Shown one piece after another: positions 26,474 through 35,747 of a stretch of 64,000 nucleotides of DNA (positions within the stretch are counted from its first letter, which is position 1; each line of letters opens with the position of its first letter). The notes beneath the pieces were generated by a model. It did not search any database. It saw nothing but the letters and a program-made list of their open reading frames with translations, and was not told the origin of the DNA. A program made the position numbers and the translations under genes. This DNA is from Cronobacter muytjensii ATCC 51329 (lineage in GTDB: Bacteria; Pseudomonadota; Gammaproteobacteria; Enterobacterales; Enterobacteriaceae), in assembly GCF_001277195.1 (NCBI RefSeq), contig NZ_CP012268.1:4030001-4094000 (forward strand). The letters run 5' to 3'.

Positions 26474-28345
26474 ATGAGCACTGAGAATAAGCAATCGTTG
26501 CCTGCGATTACGCTGGCGGCCATCGGGGTGGTGTACGGCGATATCGGCACCAGTCCGCTTTATACGTTACGAGAGTGTCTTTCCGGCCAGTTTGGGTTTG
26601 GCGTGGAACGGGACGCTGTTTTTGGCTTTCTTTCATTAATTTTCTGGCTGTTGGTTTTTGTTGTCTCCTTTAAATACCTGACGTTCGTGATGCGCGCGGA
26701 TAACGCCGGCGAAGGCGGTATTCTGACGCTGATGTCGCTTGCCGGTCGCAATACCTCGGCGCGCATGACGTCGGTGCTGGTGATCCTCGGGCTTATCGGC
26801 GGCAGTTTCTTTTATGGCGAGGTGGTGATTACGCCTGCTATTTCAGTGATGTCGGCCATAGAAGGTCTGGAAATCGCCGCGCCTTCGCTGGATCCTTATA
26901 TCGTTCCGCTCTCGATTGTCGTGCTGACGCTGCTGTTTATTATTCAGAAGCACGGCACCGGCATGGTGGGGAAACTCTTCGCGCCAATTATGCTCGCCTG
27001 GTTTTTGATCCTGGCCGTATTGGGCGCGCGGGGCATTATGGGCAACCCGGAAGTGCTACAGGCGCTGAACCCGGCCTGGGCGGTGCATTTCTTCCTGGAA
27101 TATAAAGCCGTCTCGTTTGCCGCACTCGGGGCTGTGGTATTGTCGATTACCGGCGTGGAAGCGCTGTATGCCGATATGGGGCACTTCGGCAAACTGCCTA
27201 TCCGCGTGGCGTGGTTCTCCGTGGTGCTGCCGTCGCTGGTGCTGAACTACTTCGGCCAGGGCGCGCTGCTGCTCAAAACGCCTGAGGCTATCAAGAACCC
27301 GTTCTTCCTGCTGGCGCCGGACTGGGCGCTTATCCCGATGCTCATCCTTGCGACGCTCGCGACGGTTATCGCTTCGCAGGCGGTGATTTCCGGCGTCTTT
27401 TCCCTGACCCGTCAGGCGGTGCGTCTGGGGTATCTGTCGCCGATGCGCATTATTCATACATCGGAAATGGAATCGGGCCAGATCTATATTCCGGTGGTGA
27501 ACTGGATGCTCTATTTCGCCGTGGTGATTGTTATCGTCAGCTTCGAGCACTCCAGTAATCTTGCGGCGGCTTACGGTATCGCAGTAACCGGCACGATGGT
27601 GCTGACCTCAATTCTCTTTACTACCGTAGCGCGTAAAAACTGGCACTGGAACCGCATTCTGGTGGGGCTGATGCTGGTGGCGTTTATGTGCGTCGATGTG
27701 CCGCTTTTCTCGGCGAACCTTGAAAAACTCTTCTCCGGCGGCTGGCTGCCGTTAAGCCTGGGTCTGGTAATGTTCATCATTATGACGACCTGGAAAAGCG
27801 AGCGTTTCCGCCTGCTGCGCCGGATGCACGAGCATGGCAATTCGCTCGATGCAATGATTACCTCGCTGGAAAAATCGCCGCCGGTTCGCGTGCCGGGCAC
27901 GGCAGTGTATATGTCCCGCGCGCTGAACGTTATTCCGTTCGCGCTGTTGCATAACCTCAAGCACAACAAAGTGCTGCACGAACGTGTGATCCTCCTGACG
28001 CTGCGTACCGAAGACGCGCCTTACGTTCATAACGTCAAACGCGTGACGCTCGAACAGCTGTCGCCGACGTTCTGGCGCGTGGTGGCGAGCTACGGCTGGC
28101 GTGAAACGCCGAATGTGGAAGAGGTGTTCCACCGCTGCGGGCTTGAGGGATTAAGCTGCCGGATGATGGAAACCTCCTTCTTTATGTCGCATGAGTCGCT
28201 CATTATCGGCGACAAGCGGCCCTGGTATTTACGCCTGCGCGGCAAGCTATTCCTGCTGCTACAGCGCAACGCGCTTCGGGCGCCGGATCAGTTTGAGATC
28301 CCGCCTAACCGTGTTATCGAACTGGGAACGCAGGTAGAGATTTAA
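26474..28345 (+). CDS. kup: Low-affinity potassium transporter Kup (TrkD)
   Basis: Potassium/proton symporter of the KUP family, constitutive in E. coli. The 623 residues include about 12 membrane segments up to residue 440. The signature GVVYGDIGTSPLYTLRE lies near the start. The cytoplasmic C-terminal domain has PPVRVPGTAVYMSR and LEGLSCRMMETSFFMS. The ATG follows a weak ribosome site; the 220-base spacer from ravA should hold both divergent promoters. A strong terminator follows. Confidence 0.98.
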   Translation: MSTENKQSLPAITLAAIGVVYGDIGTSPLYTLRECLSGQFGFGVERDAVFGFLSLIFWLLVFVVSFKYLTFVMRADNAGEGGILTLMSLAGRNTSARMTSVLVILGLIGGSFFYGEVVITPAISVMSAIEGLEIAAPSLDPYIVPLSIVVLTLLFIIQKHGTGMVGKLFAPIMLAWFLILAVLGARGIMGNPEVLQALNPAWAVHFFLEYKAVSFAALGAVVLSITGVEALYADMGHFGKLPIRVAWFSVVLPSLVLNYFGQGALLLKTPEAIKNPFFLLAPDWALIPMLILATLATVIASQAVISGVFSLTRQAVRLGYLSPMRIIHTSEMESGQIYIPVVNWMLYFAVVIVIVSFEHSSNLAAAYGIAVTGTMVLTSILFTTVARKNWHWNRILVGLMLVAFMCVDVPLFSANLEKLFSGGWLPLSLGLVMFIIMTTWKSERFRLLRRMHEHGNSLDAMITSLEKSPPVRVPGTAVYMSRALNVIPFALLHNLKHNKVLHERVILLTLRTEDAPYVHNVKRVTLEQLSPTFWRVVASYGWRETPNVEEVFHRCGLEGLSCRMMETSFFMSHESLIIGDKRPWYLRLRGKLFLLLQRNALRAPDQFEIPPNRVIELGTQVEI

Positions 28346-28355
28346 TCCTTAAGCG

Positions 28356-28388
28356 AAACGCCTTCCGGCCACCGGAAGGCGTTTTTTT
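28356..28388 (+). terminator. kup terminator
   Basis: ACGCCTTCCGG and CCGGAAGGCGT arms with a two-base loop and a following T7 run, 11 bases after the kup stop. Confidence 0.92.
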
Positions 28389-28418
28389 ATGGGCGAACGC
28401 GCGCGCTTTTTTACCTTA

Positions 28419-28514
28419 AGCGAAACGTTTCGATGACGATCACAGTTTCGTTACGTGATGTTTGTTTATTGTTCTTTCTGCCGGATAAACTCCCCATCAG
28501 CGAAACGTTTCGCT
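28419..28514 (+). promoter_or_regulatory. Ribose operon control region with two RbsR operators
   Basis: Two exact copies of the LacI-type palindrome GCGAAACGTTTCG lie at 28420-28432 and 28500-28512, 80 bases apart. The downstream copy sits just before the rbsD ribosome site, as in E. coli, where RbsR represses and ribose relieves. Two sites about eight helical turns apart could allow looping. A CRP site is expected, but no good match is visible. Confidence 0.88.
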
Positions 28515-28527
28515 AATGGAGCATAAA

Positions 28528-28947
28528 ATGAAAAAAGGCACCGTTCTTCATTCCGGCATTTCATCCGTCATCTCGCGTCTTGGCCACACCGACACCATTG
28601 TGGTGTGCGACGCCGGGTTGCCGATCCCGTCCACGACTGAACGTATCGATCTCGCGCTGACCCAGGGCGTGCCGGGTTTTTTACAGGTCGTCGATGTCGT
28701 GACACGTGAAATGCAGGTAGAAGCGGCAATCCTTGCAGAAGAGATTAAACAGCATAATCCGCAACTCCACGAAACGTTGCTCGGCCATATCGGGCAGCTG
28801 CAGCAGCACCAGGGAAATACCATCGCTGTTCATTACGTTACCCATGAACAGTTCAAACAAAAAACCGCAGACAGTCAGGCGGTCATTCGCAGCGGGGAGT
28901 GTTCCCCGTTTGCGAATATCATTCTCTGCGCCGGCGTCACGTTCTGA
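28528..28947 (+). CDS. rbsD: D-ribose pyranase RbsD
   Basis: Interconverts pyranose and furanose forms of ribose so that RbsK can act. The start MKKGTVLHSGIS at 28528 gives 139 residues, the E. coli length; an in-frame ATG four codons upstream overlaps the operator edge and is less likely. Conserved His/Asp segments include SRLGHTDTIVVCDAGLPIP and the C-terminal SGECSPFANIILCAGVTF. First gene of rbsDACBKR. Confidence 0.97.
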   Translation: MKKGTVLHSGISSVISRLGHTDTIVVCDAGLPIPSTTERIDLALTQGVPGFLQVVDVVTREMQVEAAILAEEIKQHNPQLHETLLGHIGQLQQHQGNTIAVHYVTHEQFKQKTADSQAVIRSGECSPFANIILCAGVTF

Positions 28948-28954
28948 GGCCGTC

Positions 28955-30460
28955 ATGCAACCATTACTCCAGCTTAAAGGCATCGATAAATCCTTCCCCG
29001 GCGTTAAGGCGCTCTCTGGCGCGACGCTGAACGTCTATGCCGGGCGCGTTATGGCGCTGGTGGGAGAAAACGGCGCCGGTAAATCCACGCTGATGAAAGT
29101 GCTCACCGGTATTTATACCCGTGACGCCGGCTCGCTGGTCTGGCTTGGTCAGGAGACCGCCTTCAGCGGCCCGAAAGCCTCCCAGGAAGCCGGTATCGGC
29201 ATCATTCATCAGGAGTTAAACCTGATCCCGCAACTCTCCATTGCGGAGAACATCTTTCTGGGGCGCGAGTTTGTCAGCCGCTTTGGCAAAATCGACTGGA
29301 AAAGAATGTATGCCGAGGCGGATAAACTGCTGGCGAAGCTCAACCTGCGTTTTAACAGCCGCCGTCTGGTGGGCGAACTGTCGATTGGCGATCAGCAGAT
29401 GGTGGAAATCGCTAAGGTGCTGAGCTTTGAGTCGAAAGTCATCATCATGGATGAGCCGACCGACGCGCTGACCGATACCGAAACGGATTCCCTGTTCCGA
29501 GCCATCCGCGAGCTAAAAGCGCAGGGATGCGGCATCGTTTATATCTCTCACCGCATGAAAGAGATTTTTGAGATCTGCGATGACGTGACGGTCATGCGTG
29601 ACGGCCAGTTTATCGCCGAGCGTGAAGTCAGTTCCCTGACGGAAGAGACGCTTATCGAAATGATGGTCGGCCGTAAGCTGGAAGATCAGTACCCCCATCT
29701 CGACAAAGCGCCGGGCGAGATCCGCCTGAAAGTCGACAACCTGAGCGGCCCTGGCGTGAACGGCGTGAGCTTTACGCTGCGCCGGGGAGAAATTCTGGGC
29801 GTGTCCGGGCTGATGGGTGCCGGGCGAACCGAACTGATGAAAGTGCTGTACGGCGCGCTGCCGCGCACGGGCGGCAGCGTCACGCTGGATAACCGCGACG
29901 TGGTGACGCGCTCGCCGCAGGATGGTCTGGCGAACGGCATCGTTTATATTTCCGAGGATCGTAAGCGCGACGGGCTGGTGCTCGGCATGTCGGTGAAAGA
30001 AAACATGTCGCTGACCGCACTGCGCTATTTCAGCCGCGATGTCGGCAGTCTGAAGCATAAAGATGAACAGCAGGCCGTCAGCGATTTTATCCGCCTTTTT
30101 AACGTGAAAACGCCCTCAATGGATCAGGCTATAGGCCTGCTGTCTGGCGGTAACCAGCAGAAAGTGGCGATCGCCCGCGGATTAATGACGCGCCCGAAAG
30201 TGCTGATCCTTGATGAACCGACACGCGGCGTGGACGTCGGCGCCAAAAAAGAAATTTATCAGCTCATTAACCAGTTCAAAGCCGAAGGGCTGAGCATCAT
30301 CCTGGTCTCCTCGGAGATGCCGGAAGTGCTGGGGATGAGCGATCGCATCATGGTGATGCATGAAGGGCATCTCGGCGGTGAATTCACACGCGAGCAGGCC
30401 ACCCAGGAACTGCTGATGGCGGCGGCTGTCGGCAAGCTCAATCGCGTGACCCAGGAGTAA
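28955..30460 (+). CDS. rbsA: Ribose ABC transporter ATP-binding protein RbsA
   Basis: Tandem-ABC ATPase for ribose import. The start at 28955 (MQPLLQLKGIDKSFPG), seven bases after the rbsD stop, gives 501 residues as in E. coli. The open frame runs farther upstream, but only inside rbsD. Domain 1 has Walker A GENGAGKST (37-45), LSIGDQQ and VIIMDEPTDAL. Domain 2 has the degenerate GLMGAGRTE loop, LSGGNQQKV and VLILDEPTRGVD. Peripheral inner membrane. Confidence 0.98.
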   Translation: MQPLLQLKGIDKSFPGVKALSGATLNVYAGRVMALVGENGAGKSTLMKVLTGIYTRDAGSLVWLGQETAFSGPKASQEAGIGIIHQELNLIPQLSIAENIFLGREFVSRFGKIDWKRMYAEADKLLAKLNLRFNSRRLVGELSIGDQQMVEIAKVLSFESKVIIMDEPTDALTDTETDSLFRAIRELKAQGCGIVYISHRMKEIFEICDDVTVMRDGQFIAEREVSSLTEETLIEMMVGRKLEDQYPHLDKAPGEIRLKVDNLSGPGVNGVSFTLRRGEILGVSGLMGAGRTELMKVLYGALPRTGGSVTLDNRDVVTRSPQDGLANGIVYISEDRKRDGLVLGMSVKENMSLTALRYFSRDVGSLKHKDEQQAVSDFIRLFNVKTPSMDQAIGLLSGGNQQKVAIARGLMTRPKVLILDEPTRGVDVGAKKEIYQLINQFKAEGLSIILVSSEMPEVLGMSDRIMVMHEGHLGGEFTREQATQELLMAAAVGKLNRVTQE

Positions 30461-30467
30461 AAGACGT

Positions 30468-31433
30468 ATGACTACCCAGACCGTTGCGACTCGTCGCTTT
30501 TTCACAAAAGCGTGGCTGATGGAGCAGAAGTCGCTGATAGCCCTGCTGGTGCTGATTGCGATTGTCTCCACCCTGAGCCCCAATTTCTTTACCGTTAATA
30601 ACCTGCTCAACATTCTCCAGCAGACCTCGGTGAACGCCATCATGGCGGTCGGAATGACGCTGGTGATCCTCACCTCGGGTATCGATCTGTCCGTCGGTTC
30701 CCTGCTGGCGTTAACCGGGGCGGTTGCCGCCTCGCTCGTCGGTATTGAGGTCAACGCGCTGGTGGCGGTGGCCGCCGCCCTCGCGCTTGGCGCGGCTATC
30801 GGCGCGGTAACCGGCGCGATCGTGGCGAAAGGCCGCGTGCAGGCGTTTATCGCCACGCTGGTGATGATGCTGTTGCTGCGCGGGGTGACGCTTGAATACA
30901 CCAACGGCAGCCCTGTCAGCACCGGCTTTAACGAAAATGGCGACCTGTTTGGCTGGTTCGGCATTGGCCGTCCGCTCGGCATCCCAACGCCGGTATGGAT
31001 CATGGCGCTGGTGTTTCTGGTGACCTGGTATGTGCTGCATCATACCCGTCTGGGCCGGTACATTTACGCGCTGGGCGGCAACGAAGCGGCGACGCGCCTG
31101 TCGGGTATCAGCGTTAACAAAATCAAGATTATTGTTTATTCGCTCTCCGGTCTGCTGGCGTCGCTCGCGGGCGTGATTGAAGTGGCGCGTCTCTCTTCGG
31201 CGCAGCCGCTGGCGGGCGTGGGCTATGAACTGGACGCCATCGCGGCAGTCGTGCTTGGCGGCACCAGTCTGGCGGGCGGTAAAGGTCGCATTGTTGGGAC
31301 GCTGATCGGCGCGCTGATCCTCGGTTTCCTGAATAATAGCCTGAATCTTTTAGGTGTTTCTCCCTACTACCAGATGATCGTCAAAGCTGTGGTCATTTTG
31401 CTGGCGGTGCTGGTGGATAACAAAAAGCAGTAA
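30468..31433 (+). CDS. rbsC: Ribose ABC transporter permease RbsC
   Basis: Membrane channel for ribose, working with RbsA and RbsB. The 321 residues contain eight to ten hydrophobic segments. The sugar-permease signature region GIDLSVGSLLALTGAVAA and the coupling loop GGNEAATRLSGISV are typical of the BPD_transp_2 family. It starts seven bases after rbsA. Length equals that of E. coli. Confidence 0.98.
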   Translation: MTTQTVATRRFFTKAWLMEQKSLIALLVLIAIVSTLSPNFFTVNNLLNILQQTSVNAIMAVGMTLVILTSGIDLSVGSLLALTGAVAASLVGIEVNALVAVAAALALGAAIGAVTGAIVAKGRVQAFIATLVMMLLLRGVTLEYTNGSPVSTGFNENGDLFGWFGIGRPLGIPTPVWIMALVFLVTWYVLHHTRLGRYIYALGGNEAATRLSGISVNKIKIIVYSLSGLLASLAGVIEVARLSSAQPLAGVGYELDAIAAVVLGGTSLAGGKGRIVGTLIGALILGFLNNSLNLLGVSPYYQMIVKAVVILLAVLVDNKKQ

Positions 31434-31459
31434 CTCATTACTCAACAGGACATCTGATT

Positions 31460-32347
31460 ATGAATATGAAAAAGCTGGCTACACTGGTTTCCGCCGTTGC
31501 GTTAAGCGCGACCGTCAGCGCCAACGCGATGGCGAAAGACACCATCGCTCTGGTCGTTTCAACGCTGAACAACCCGTTCTTTGTGTCGCTGAAAGATGGC
31601 GCGCAGAAAGAAGCGGAAAAACTGGGTTACGATCTGGTGGTGCTGGATTCTCAGAACAACCCGGCGAAAGAGCTGGCGAACGTGCAGGACCTGACCGTTC
31701 GCGGCACCAAACTGGTGCTGATCAACCCGACCGATTCTGACGCCGTAGGCAACGCCGTGAAGATGGCAAACCAGGCGAAAATCCCGGTTATCACGCTGGA
31801 CCGTATGGCGGCGAAAGGCGACGTGGTCAGCCACATTGCGTCTGATAACATCGCAGGCGGTAAAATTGCCGGTAACTATATTGCGAAAAAAGCCGGTGAC
31901 GGCGCGAAAGTTATCGAGTTGCAGGGTATCGCCGGCACCTCTGCTGCGCGCGAGCGTGGCGAAGGCTTTAAGCAGGCTGTGGATGCGCATAAGCTGAACG
32001 TGCTGGCCAGCCAGCCGGCGGATTTCGACCGTACTAAAGGTCTGAACGTAATGCAGAATCTGCTGACCGCGCACCCTGACGTGAAAGCCGTCTTCGCGCA
32101 AAACGACGAAATGGCCCTGGGCGCGCTGCGCGCGTTGCAGACCGCCGGTAAAACCGATGTCATGGTAGTGGGCTTCGACGGCACGGCTGACGGCGTGAAA
32201 GCGGTTCAGGATGGTAAGATGAGCGCGACCGTCGCTCAGCAGCCGGAGCAGATCGGCGTTATCGGCGTACAGACCGCGGATAAAGTGCTGAAAGGCGAGA
32301 AAGTTCGCGCCCGTATTCCGGTGGACCTGAAGCTGGTTATCCAATAA
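31460..32347 (+). CDS. rbsB: Periplasmic ribose-binding protein RbsB
   Basis: Binds ribose in the periplasm and feeds RbsAC; also the ligand carrier for Trg chemotaxis in E. coli. The 295 residues have a signal peptide cleaved after NAMA (residue 25). A two-lobed type I binding fold follows, with VVSTLNNPFFVSL, IASDNIAGGKIAG and AQNDEMALGALRAL. One residue shorter than the E. coli protein at the C-terminus. A hairpin follows the gene. Confidence 0.98.
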   Translation: MNMKKLATLVSAVALSATVSANAMAKDTIALVVSTLNNPFFVSLKDGAQKEAEKLGYDLVVLDSQNNPAKELANVQDLTVRGTKLVLINPTDSDAVGNAVKMANQAKIPVITLDRMAAKGDVVSHIASDNIAGGKIAGNYIAKKAGDGAKVIELQGIAGTSAARERGEGFKQAVDAHKLNVLASQPADFDRTKGLNVMQNLLTAHPDVKAVFAQNDEMALGALRALQTAGKTDVMVVGFDGTADGVKAVQDGKMSATVAQQPEQIGVIGVQTADKVLKGEKVRARIPVDLKLVIQ

Positions 32348-32378
32348 AACCACGCATAAAAAAGAAAAGCAGGGCAAT

Positions 32379-32397
32379 GCGCCACAGGACGTGGCGC
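32379..32397 (+). other. Intercistronic hairpin between rbsB and rbsK
   Basis: GCGCCAC-5 nt-GTGGCGC with no T-run. It probably slows 3' decay of rbsB mRNA and lowers the downstream genes, as with other binding-protein operons; this role is inferred. Confidence 0.6.
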
Positions 32398-32415
32398 CTT
32401 TACAGGAACACTCAC

Positions 32416-33345
32416 ATGAAAAGCGCTGGCAACCTCGTCGTCCTCGGCAGCATTAATGCCGATCACATCCTTAACCTCGAAGCCTTTCCCACCCCGGGCG
32501 AAACCGTGACCGGCAGCCAGTATCAGGTGGCGTTCGGCGGCAAAGGCGCCAACCAGGCCGTGGCGGCCGGGCGCAGCGGCGCGGATATCGCGTTTATCGC
32601 CTGCGTGGGCGAGGATGATATCGGCGAGCGCATTCGCCAGCAGCTCTCCCGCGATAATATCGATGTTTCTCCCATCAGCGCCGTCACTGACGAATCGACC
32701 GGTGTGGCGCTGATTTTCGTTAATGGTGAAGGTGAAAACGTCATCGGCATTCATGCGGGCGCGAACGCGGCGCTAACGCCGGCGCGTGTTGAAGCACAGC
32801 GGGTGAAAATCGCCAACGCCCGCGCGCTGCTGATGCAGCTGGAATCGCCGGTGGAAAGCGTTATCGCAGCGGCGCGTATCGCACATGAACACCAGACTAC
32901 CGTTATCCTTAATCCGGCACCCGCCCGCGCGCTTTCCGATGAGCTGCTGGCGCTGGTGGACATCATTACCCCGAATGAAACCGAAGCGGAAAAACTGACC
33001 GGCGTGAAGGTCGCTCATGATGAGAGCGCCGCGCAGGCTGCCGCTGTTTTGCATCAGAAAGGCATTGAAACAGTCATTATCACGCTCGGCAGCCGCGGCG
33101 TATGGCTTAGCATTAATGGTGAAGGGCAGCGCGTGCCCGGCTTTAGCGTAAAGGCCGTCGATACCATTGCTGCGGGCGATACCTTTAACGGCGCGCTGGT
33201 CACCGCATTGCTGGAAGGTACGCCGATGCTTAACGCTATCCGCTTCGCTCATGCCGCCGCCGCGATTGCCGTGACGCGCCCCGGCGCGCAGCCTTCCGTT
33301 CCCTGGCGTGACGAGATCGACGCCTTCTTACAGCAGCAGGGGTAG
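32416..33345 (+). CDS. rbsK: Ribokinase RbsK
   Basis: Phosphorylates ribose to ribose-5-phosphate, the entry to the pentose phosphate pathway. The start at 32416 follows AGGA and gives 309 residues, as in E. coli; an upstream in-frame ATG lies within the hairpin region. PfkB-family motifs are GGKGANQAVAAGR near the N-terminus and DTIAAGDTFNGAL, containing the catalytic aspartate. Cytoplasmic. Confidence 0.98.
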   Translation: MKSAGNLVVLGSINADHILNLEAFPTPGETVTGSQYQVAFGGKGANQAVAAGRSGADIAFIACVGEDDIGERIRQQLSRDNIDVSPISAVTDESTGVALIFVNGEGENVIGIHAGANAALTPARVEAQRVKIANARALLMQLESPVESVIAAARIAHEHQTTVILNPAPARALSDELLALVDIITPNETEAEKLTGVKVAHDESAAQAAAVLHQKGIETVIITLGSRGVWLSINGEGQRVPGFSVKAVDTIAAGDTFNGALVTALLEGTPMLNAIRFAHAAAAIAVTRPGAQPSVPWRDEIDAFLQQQG

Positions 33346-33350
33346 CCATC

Positions 33351-34343
33351 GTGGCGACATTGAAAGATGTCGCCCGCCTTGCGGGTGTCTCCACCTCAAC
33401 CGTTTCGCACGTCATTAATAAAGACCGTTTCGTCAGCGACGCTATCCGTGCGCGGGTGGAAGATGCCGTCCGAACGCTGAATTACGCGCCGTCAGCGCTG
33501 GCGCGCAGCCTGAAGCTGAATCAGACGCGTACCATCGGCATGCTGATCACCGCAAGCTCCAACCCCTTTTATTCCGAGCTGGTGCGCGGTGTGGAGCGCA
33601 GCTGCTTTGAGCGCGGCTACAGCCTGGTGTTGTGTAATACCGAAGGCGACGAACAGCGGATGAACCGCAACCTGGAAACGCTGCTGCAAAAGCGCGTCGA
33701 CGGCTTGTTACTGCTCTGCACCGAAACGCACCAGCCTTCGCCCGCGATTATGACGCGCTACCCGGCGATCCCGACGGTGATGATGGACTGGTCGCCCTTC
33801 GACGGCGACAGCGATGTAATACAGGATAACTCGCTGCTGGGCGGTGATATCGCCACGCGGCATCTTATTGAAAAAGGTTTTACGCGAATCGCCTGCGTGA
33901 CCGGTCCGCTGGACAAGACGCCGGCGCGTCAGCGTCTGGAAGGCTATCGCACCGCGATGCGGCGCGCAGGTCTGCCGGTGCCGGAAGGTTATGAAGTCGT
34001 TGGCGACTTTGAATTCGCGGGCGGCCTGCGAGCGATGCAGTCGCTACTGGCACTGCCCGAACCGCCGCAAGCCGTATTTATGGGTAACGATGCCATGGCG
34101 GTCGGCGCCTATCAGGCGCTCTACCAGGCCGGGCTGCGCATTCCGCAGGATATCGCGCTGGTGGGGTACGACGATATTGAACTGGCACGCTATATGACTC
34201 CGCCGCTGACTACTATCCATCAACCTAAAGATGAACTGGGCGAACTCGCCATCGACGTGCTCATCCATCGCATGGCGCAGCCGGAGCTCCAGCAGCAGCG
34301 CCTGCAATTGACGCCGGTGCTGATGGAGCGCGGCTCGGCTTAA
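33351..34343 (+). CDS. rbsR: Ribose operon repressor RbsR (LacI family)
   Basis: Represses rbs and is released by ribose. The start is GTG at 33351, five bases after rbsK; the protein MATLKDVARLAGVSTSTVSH matches the E. coli N-terminus. The LacI helix-turn-helix spans about 3-22, followed by the hinge and a periplasmic-binding-like effector domain. 330 residues. Its stop overlaps that of convergent hsrA (TTAA). It should act at the two operators at 28419-28514. Confidence 0.97.
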   Translation: MATLKDVARLAGVSTSTVSHVINKDRFVSDAIRARVEDAVRTLNYAPSALARSLKLNQTRTIGMLITASSNPFYSELVRGVERSCFERGYSLVLCNTEGDEQRMNRNLETLLQKRVDGLLLLCTETHQPSPAIMTRYPAIPTVMMDWSPFDGDSDVIQDNSLLGGDIATRHLIEKGFTRIACVTGPLDKTPARQRLEGYRTAMRRAGLPVPEGYEVVGDFEFAGGLRAMQSLLALPEPPQAVFMGNDAMAVGAYQALYQAGLRIPQDIALVGYDDIELARYMTPPLTTIHQPKDELGELAIDVLIHRMAQPELQQQRLQLTPVLMERGSA

Positions 34344-35734
34344 GCCTTGTGGCGCTCTTTGATCAGGTTGCGGCCATCTTTAGGACGCAACAGCATAAAG
34401 ACCAGCGATGACACCACGGTAATGACGCCCATTGTAATAAAGGTGTAGTGGAACTGCTCGACGGTGTTGGCGTTATCAAACCCTTCATAGAAGCGCAGCA
34501 CCGCCGCGCTGACGGCCACCCCAAGGCTTATCGACAACTGCTGCGTTACCGCCAGCATACTGTTGCCGCCGCTGGCGCTTTCATCTGTGAGATCCGCAAG
34601 CGTAATGGTGTTCATCGCAGTGAACTGCGTGGACATGGCGAGGCCCAGGACAAACAGCGGCAGGATCAGCAGCCAGACCTGGTTATCCGGCGACTGCAGC
34701 GAAAACTGCACAATCATCAGCCCGATAAACAGCGTGACGCCAACCAGCGTTTTACGATACCCGAACCAGCGCAGCACCTGCGTTACGCCTGATTTAGCGA
34801 TAATCGAACCGACCGCCGTCGGCGCCATCATGCAGCCTGCGATAAACGCCGGATAGCCAAACCCCACCTGTAGCATCAGCGGCATCAGGAACGGCACGCA
34901 GCCAGTGCCGAGGCGGGAGGCAATATTCCCGGCAATGCCAACGGAAAAGGTGCGCGTCTTAAACAAGGAGAGCGAGATCAGCGGGGCGCTATGACCGCGG
35001 GCGTGCCAGATGTAGGCGGCCAGCAATAACAGCCCGCAGATAATCACGCACAAAGCAATCCAGGTCGCGACGATGCGTTCGCCGAAAAGCTCCATGCCGC
35101 TGGAAAACAGCACCAGACTCAGGCCGAACAGAAAGAAGCCTGGCATATCGAAGCGGCGACGCGGCGTGGTGAAGTTCGGCATATATTTACGGGCGTAAAA
35201 CAGACCCGCGACGCCAATCGGGATGTTAATCAGGAATATCCAGTGCCAGCTTGCCCAGGTCACCAGCACGCCGCCGAGCAGCGGCCCAAGGATGGGGCCA
35301 ACCAGACCGGGCATCGTGACGAAATTGAGCACCGGCAGGAGTTCGCTGCGGGGATAGGCTCTCAGGAGCGCGAGACGCGCCACCGGCATCATCATCGCGC
35401 CGCCGATACCCTGCACGATACGAAAGATAACCAGCTCGCCAAGCGAACCTGACAACGCGCAGGCCAGCGAACCTAAAGTAAAGAGAGAAACGGCGATCAT
35501 AAAAACGCGGCGGGTGCCGAAGCGGTCGGCCAGCCAGCCGCTGACGGGGATAAGCATCGCGACCGTCAGGGTGTAACTGATAATCGCGGACTGCATCGCC
35601 AGCGGAGAACGGTTAAGGCTTTGAGCAATGGCTGGCAGGGCGGTGTTGAGAATGGTGGCATCCAGTGCCTGCATAAAAAAGGCCATCGCCGCTATCCACG
35701 GCAGGCCCGCCATACTGCGCGCTTTTTTAGTCAT
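34340..35734 (-). CDS. hsrA: MFS drug-transporter-like protein HsrA
   Basis: Inner-membrane transporter of the 14-helix DHA2 (EmrB/QacA-like) type; substrate unknown. The start at 35734 (MTKKARSMAGLPWIAAM) gives 464 residues and matches the E. coli N-terminus; the frame is open farther upstream but without similarity. Motif A is visible as GWLADRFGTRRVF, and motif C as GPILGPLLGG. It overlaps the rbsR end by four bases. yieP lies 13 bases upstream in the same direction, suggesting co-transcription. Confidence 0.93.
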   Translation of the reverse strand: MTKKARSMAGLPWIAAMAFFMQALDATILNTALPAIAQSLNRSPLAMQSAIISYTLTVAMLIPVSGWLADRFGTRRVFMIAVSLFTLGSLACALSGSLGELVIFRIVQGIGGAMMMPVARLALLRAYPRSELLPVLNFVTMPGLVGPILGPLLGGVLVTWASWHWIFLINIPIGVAGLFYARKYMPNFTTPRRRFDMPGFFLFGLSLVLFSSGMELFGERIVATWIALCVIICGLLLLAAYIWHARGHSAPLISLSLFKTRTFSVGIAGNIASRLGTGCVPFLMPLMLQVGFGYPAFIAGCMMAPTAVGSIIAKSGVTQVLRWFGYRKTLVGVTLFIGLMIVQFSLQSPDNQVWLLILPLFVLGLAMSTQFTAMNTITLADLTDESASGGNSMLAVTQQLSISLGVAVSAAVLRFYEGFDNANTVEQFHYTFITMGVITVVSSLVFMLLRPKDGRNLIKERHKA

Positions 35735-35747
35735 GCGGATCCTGTTG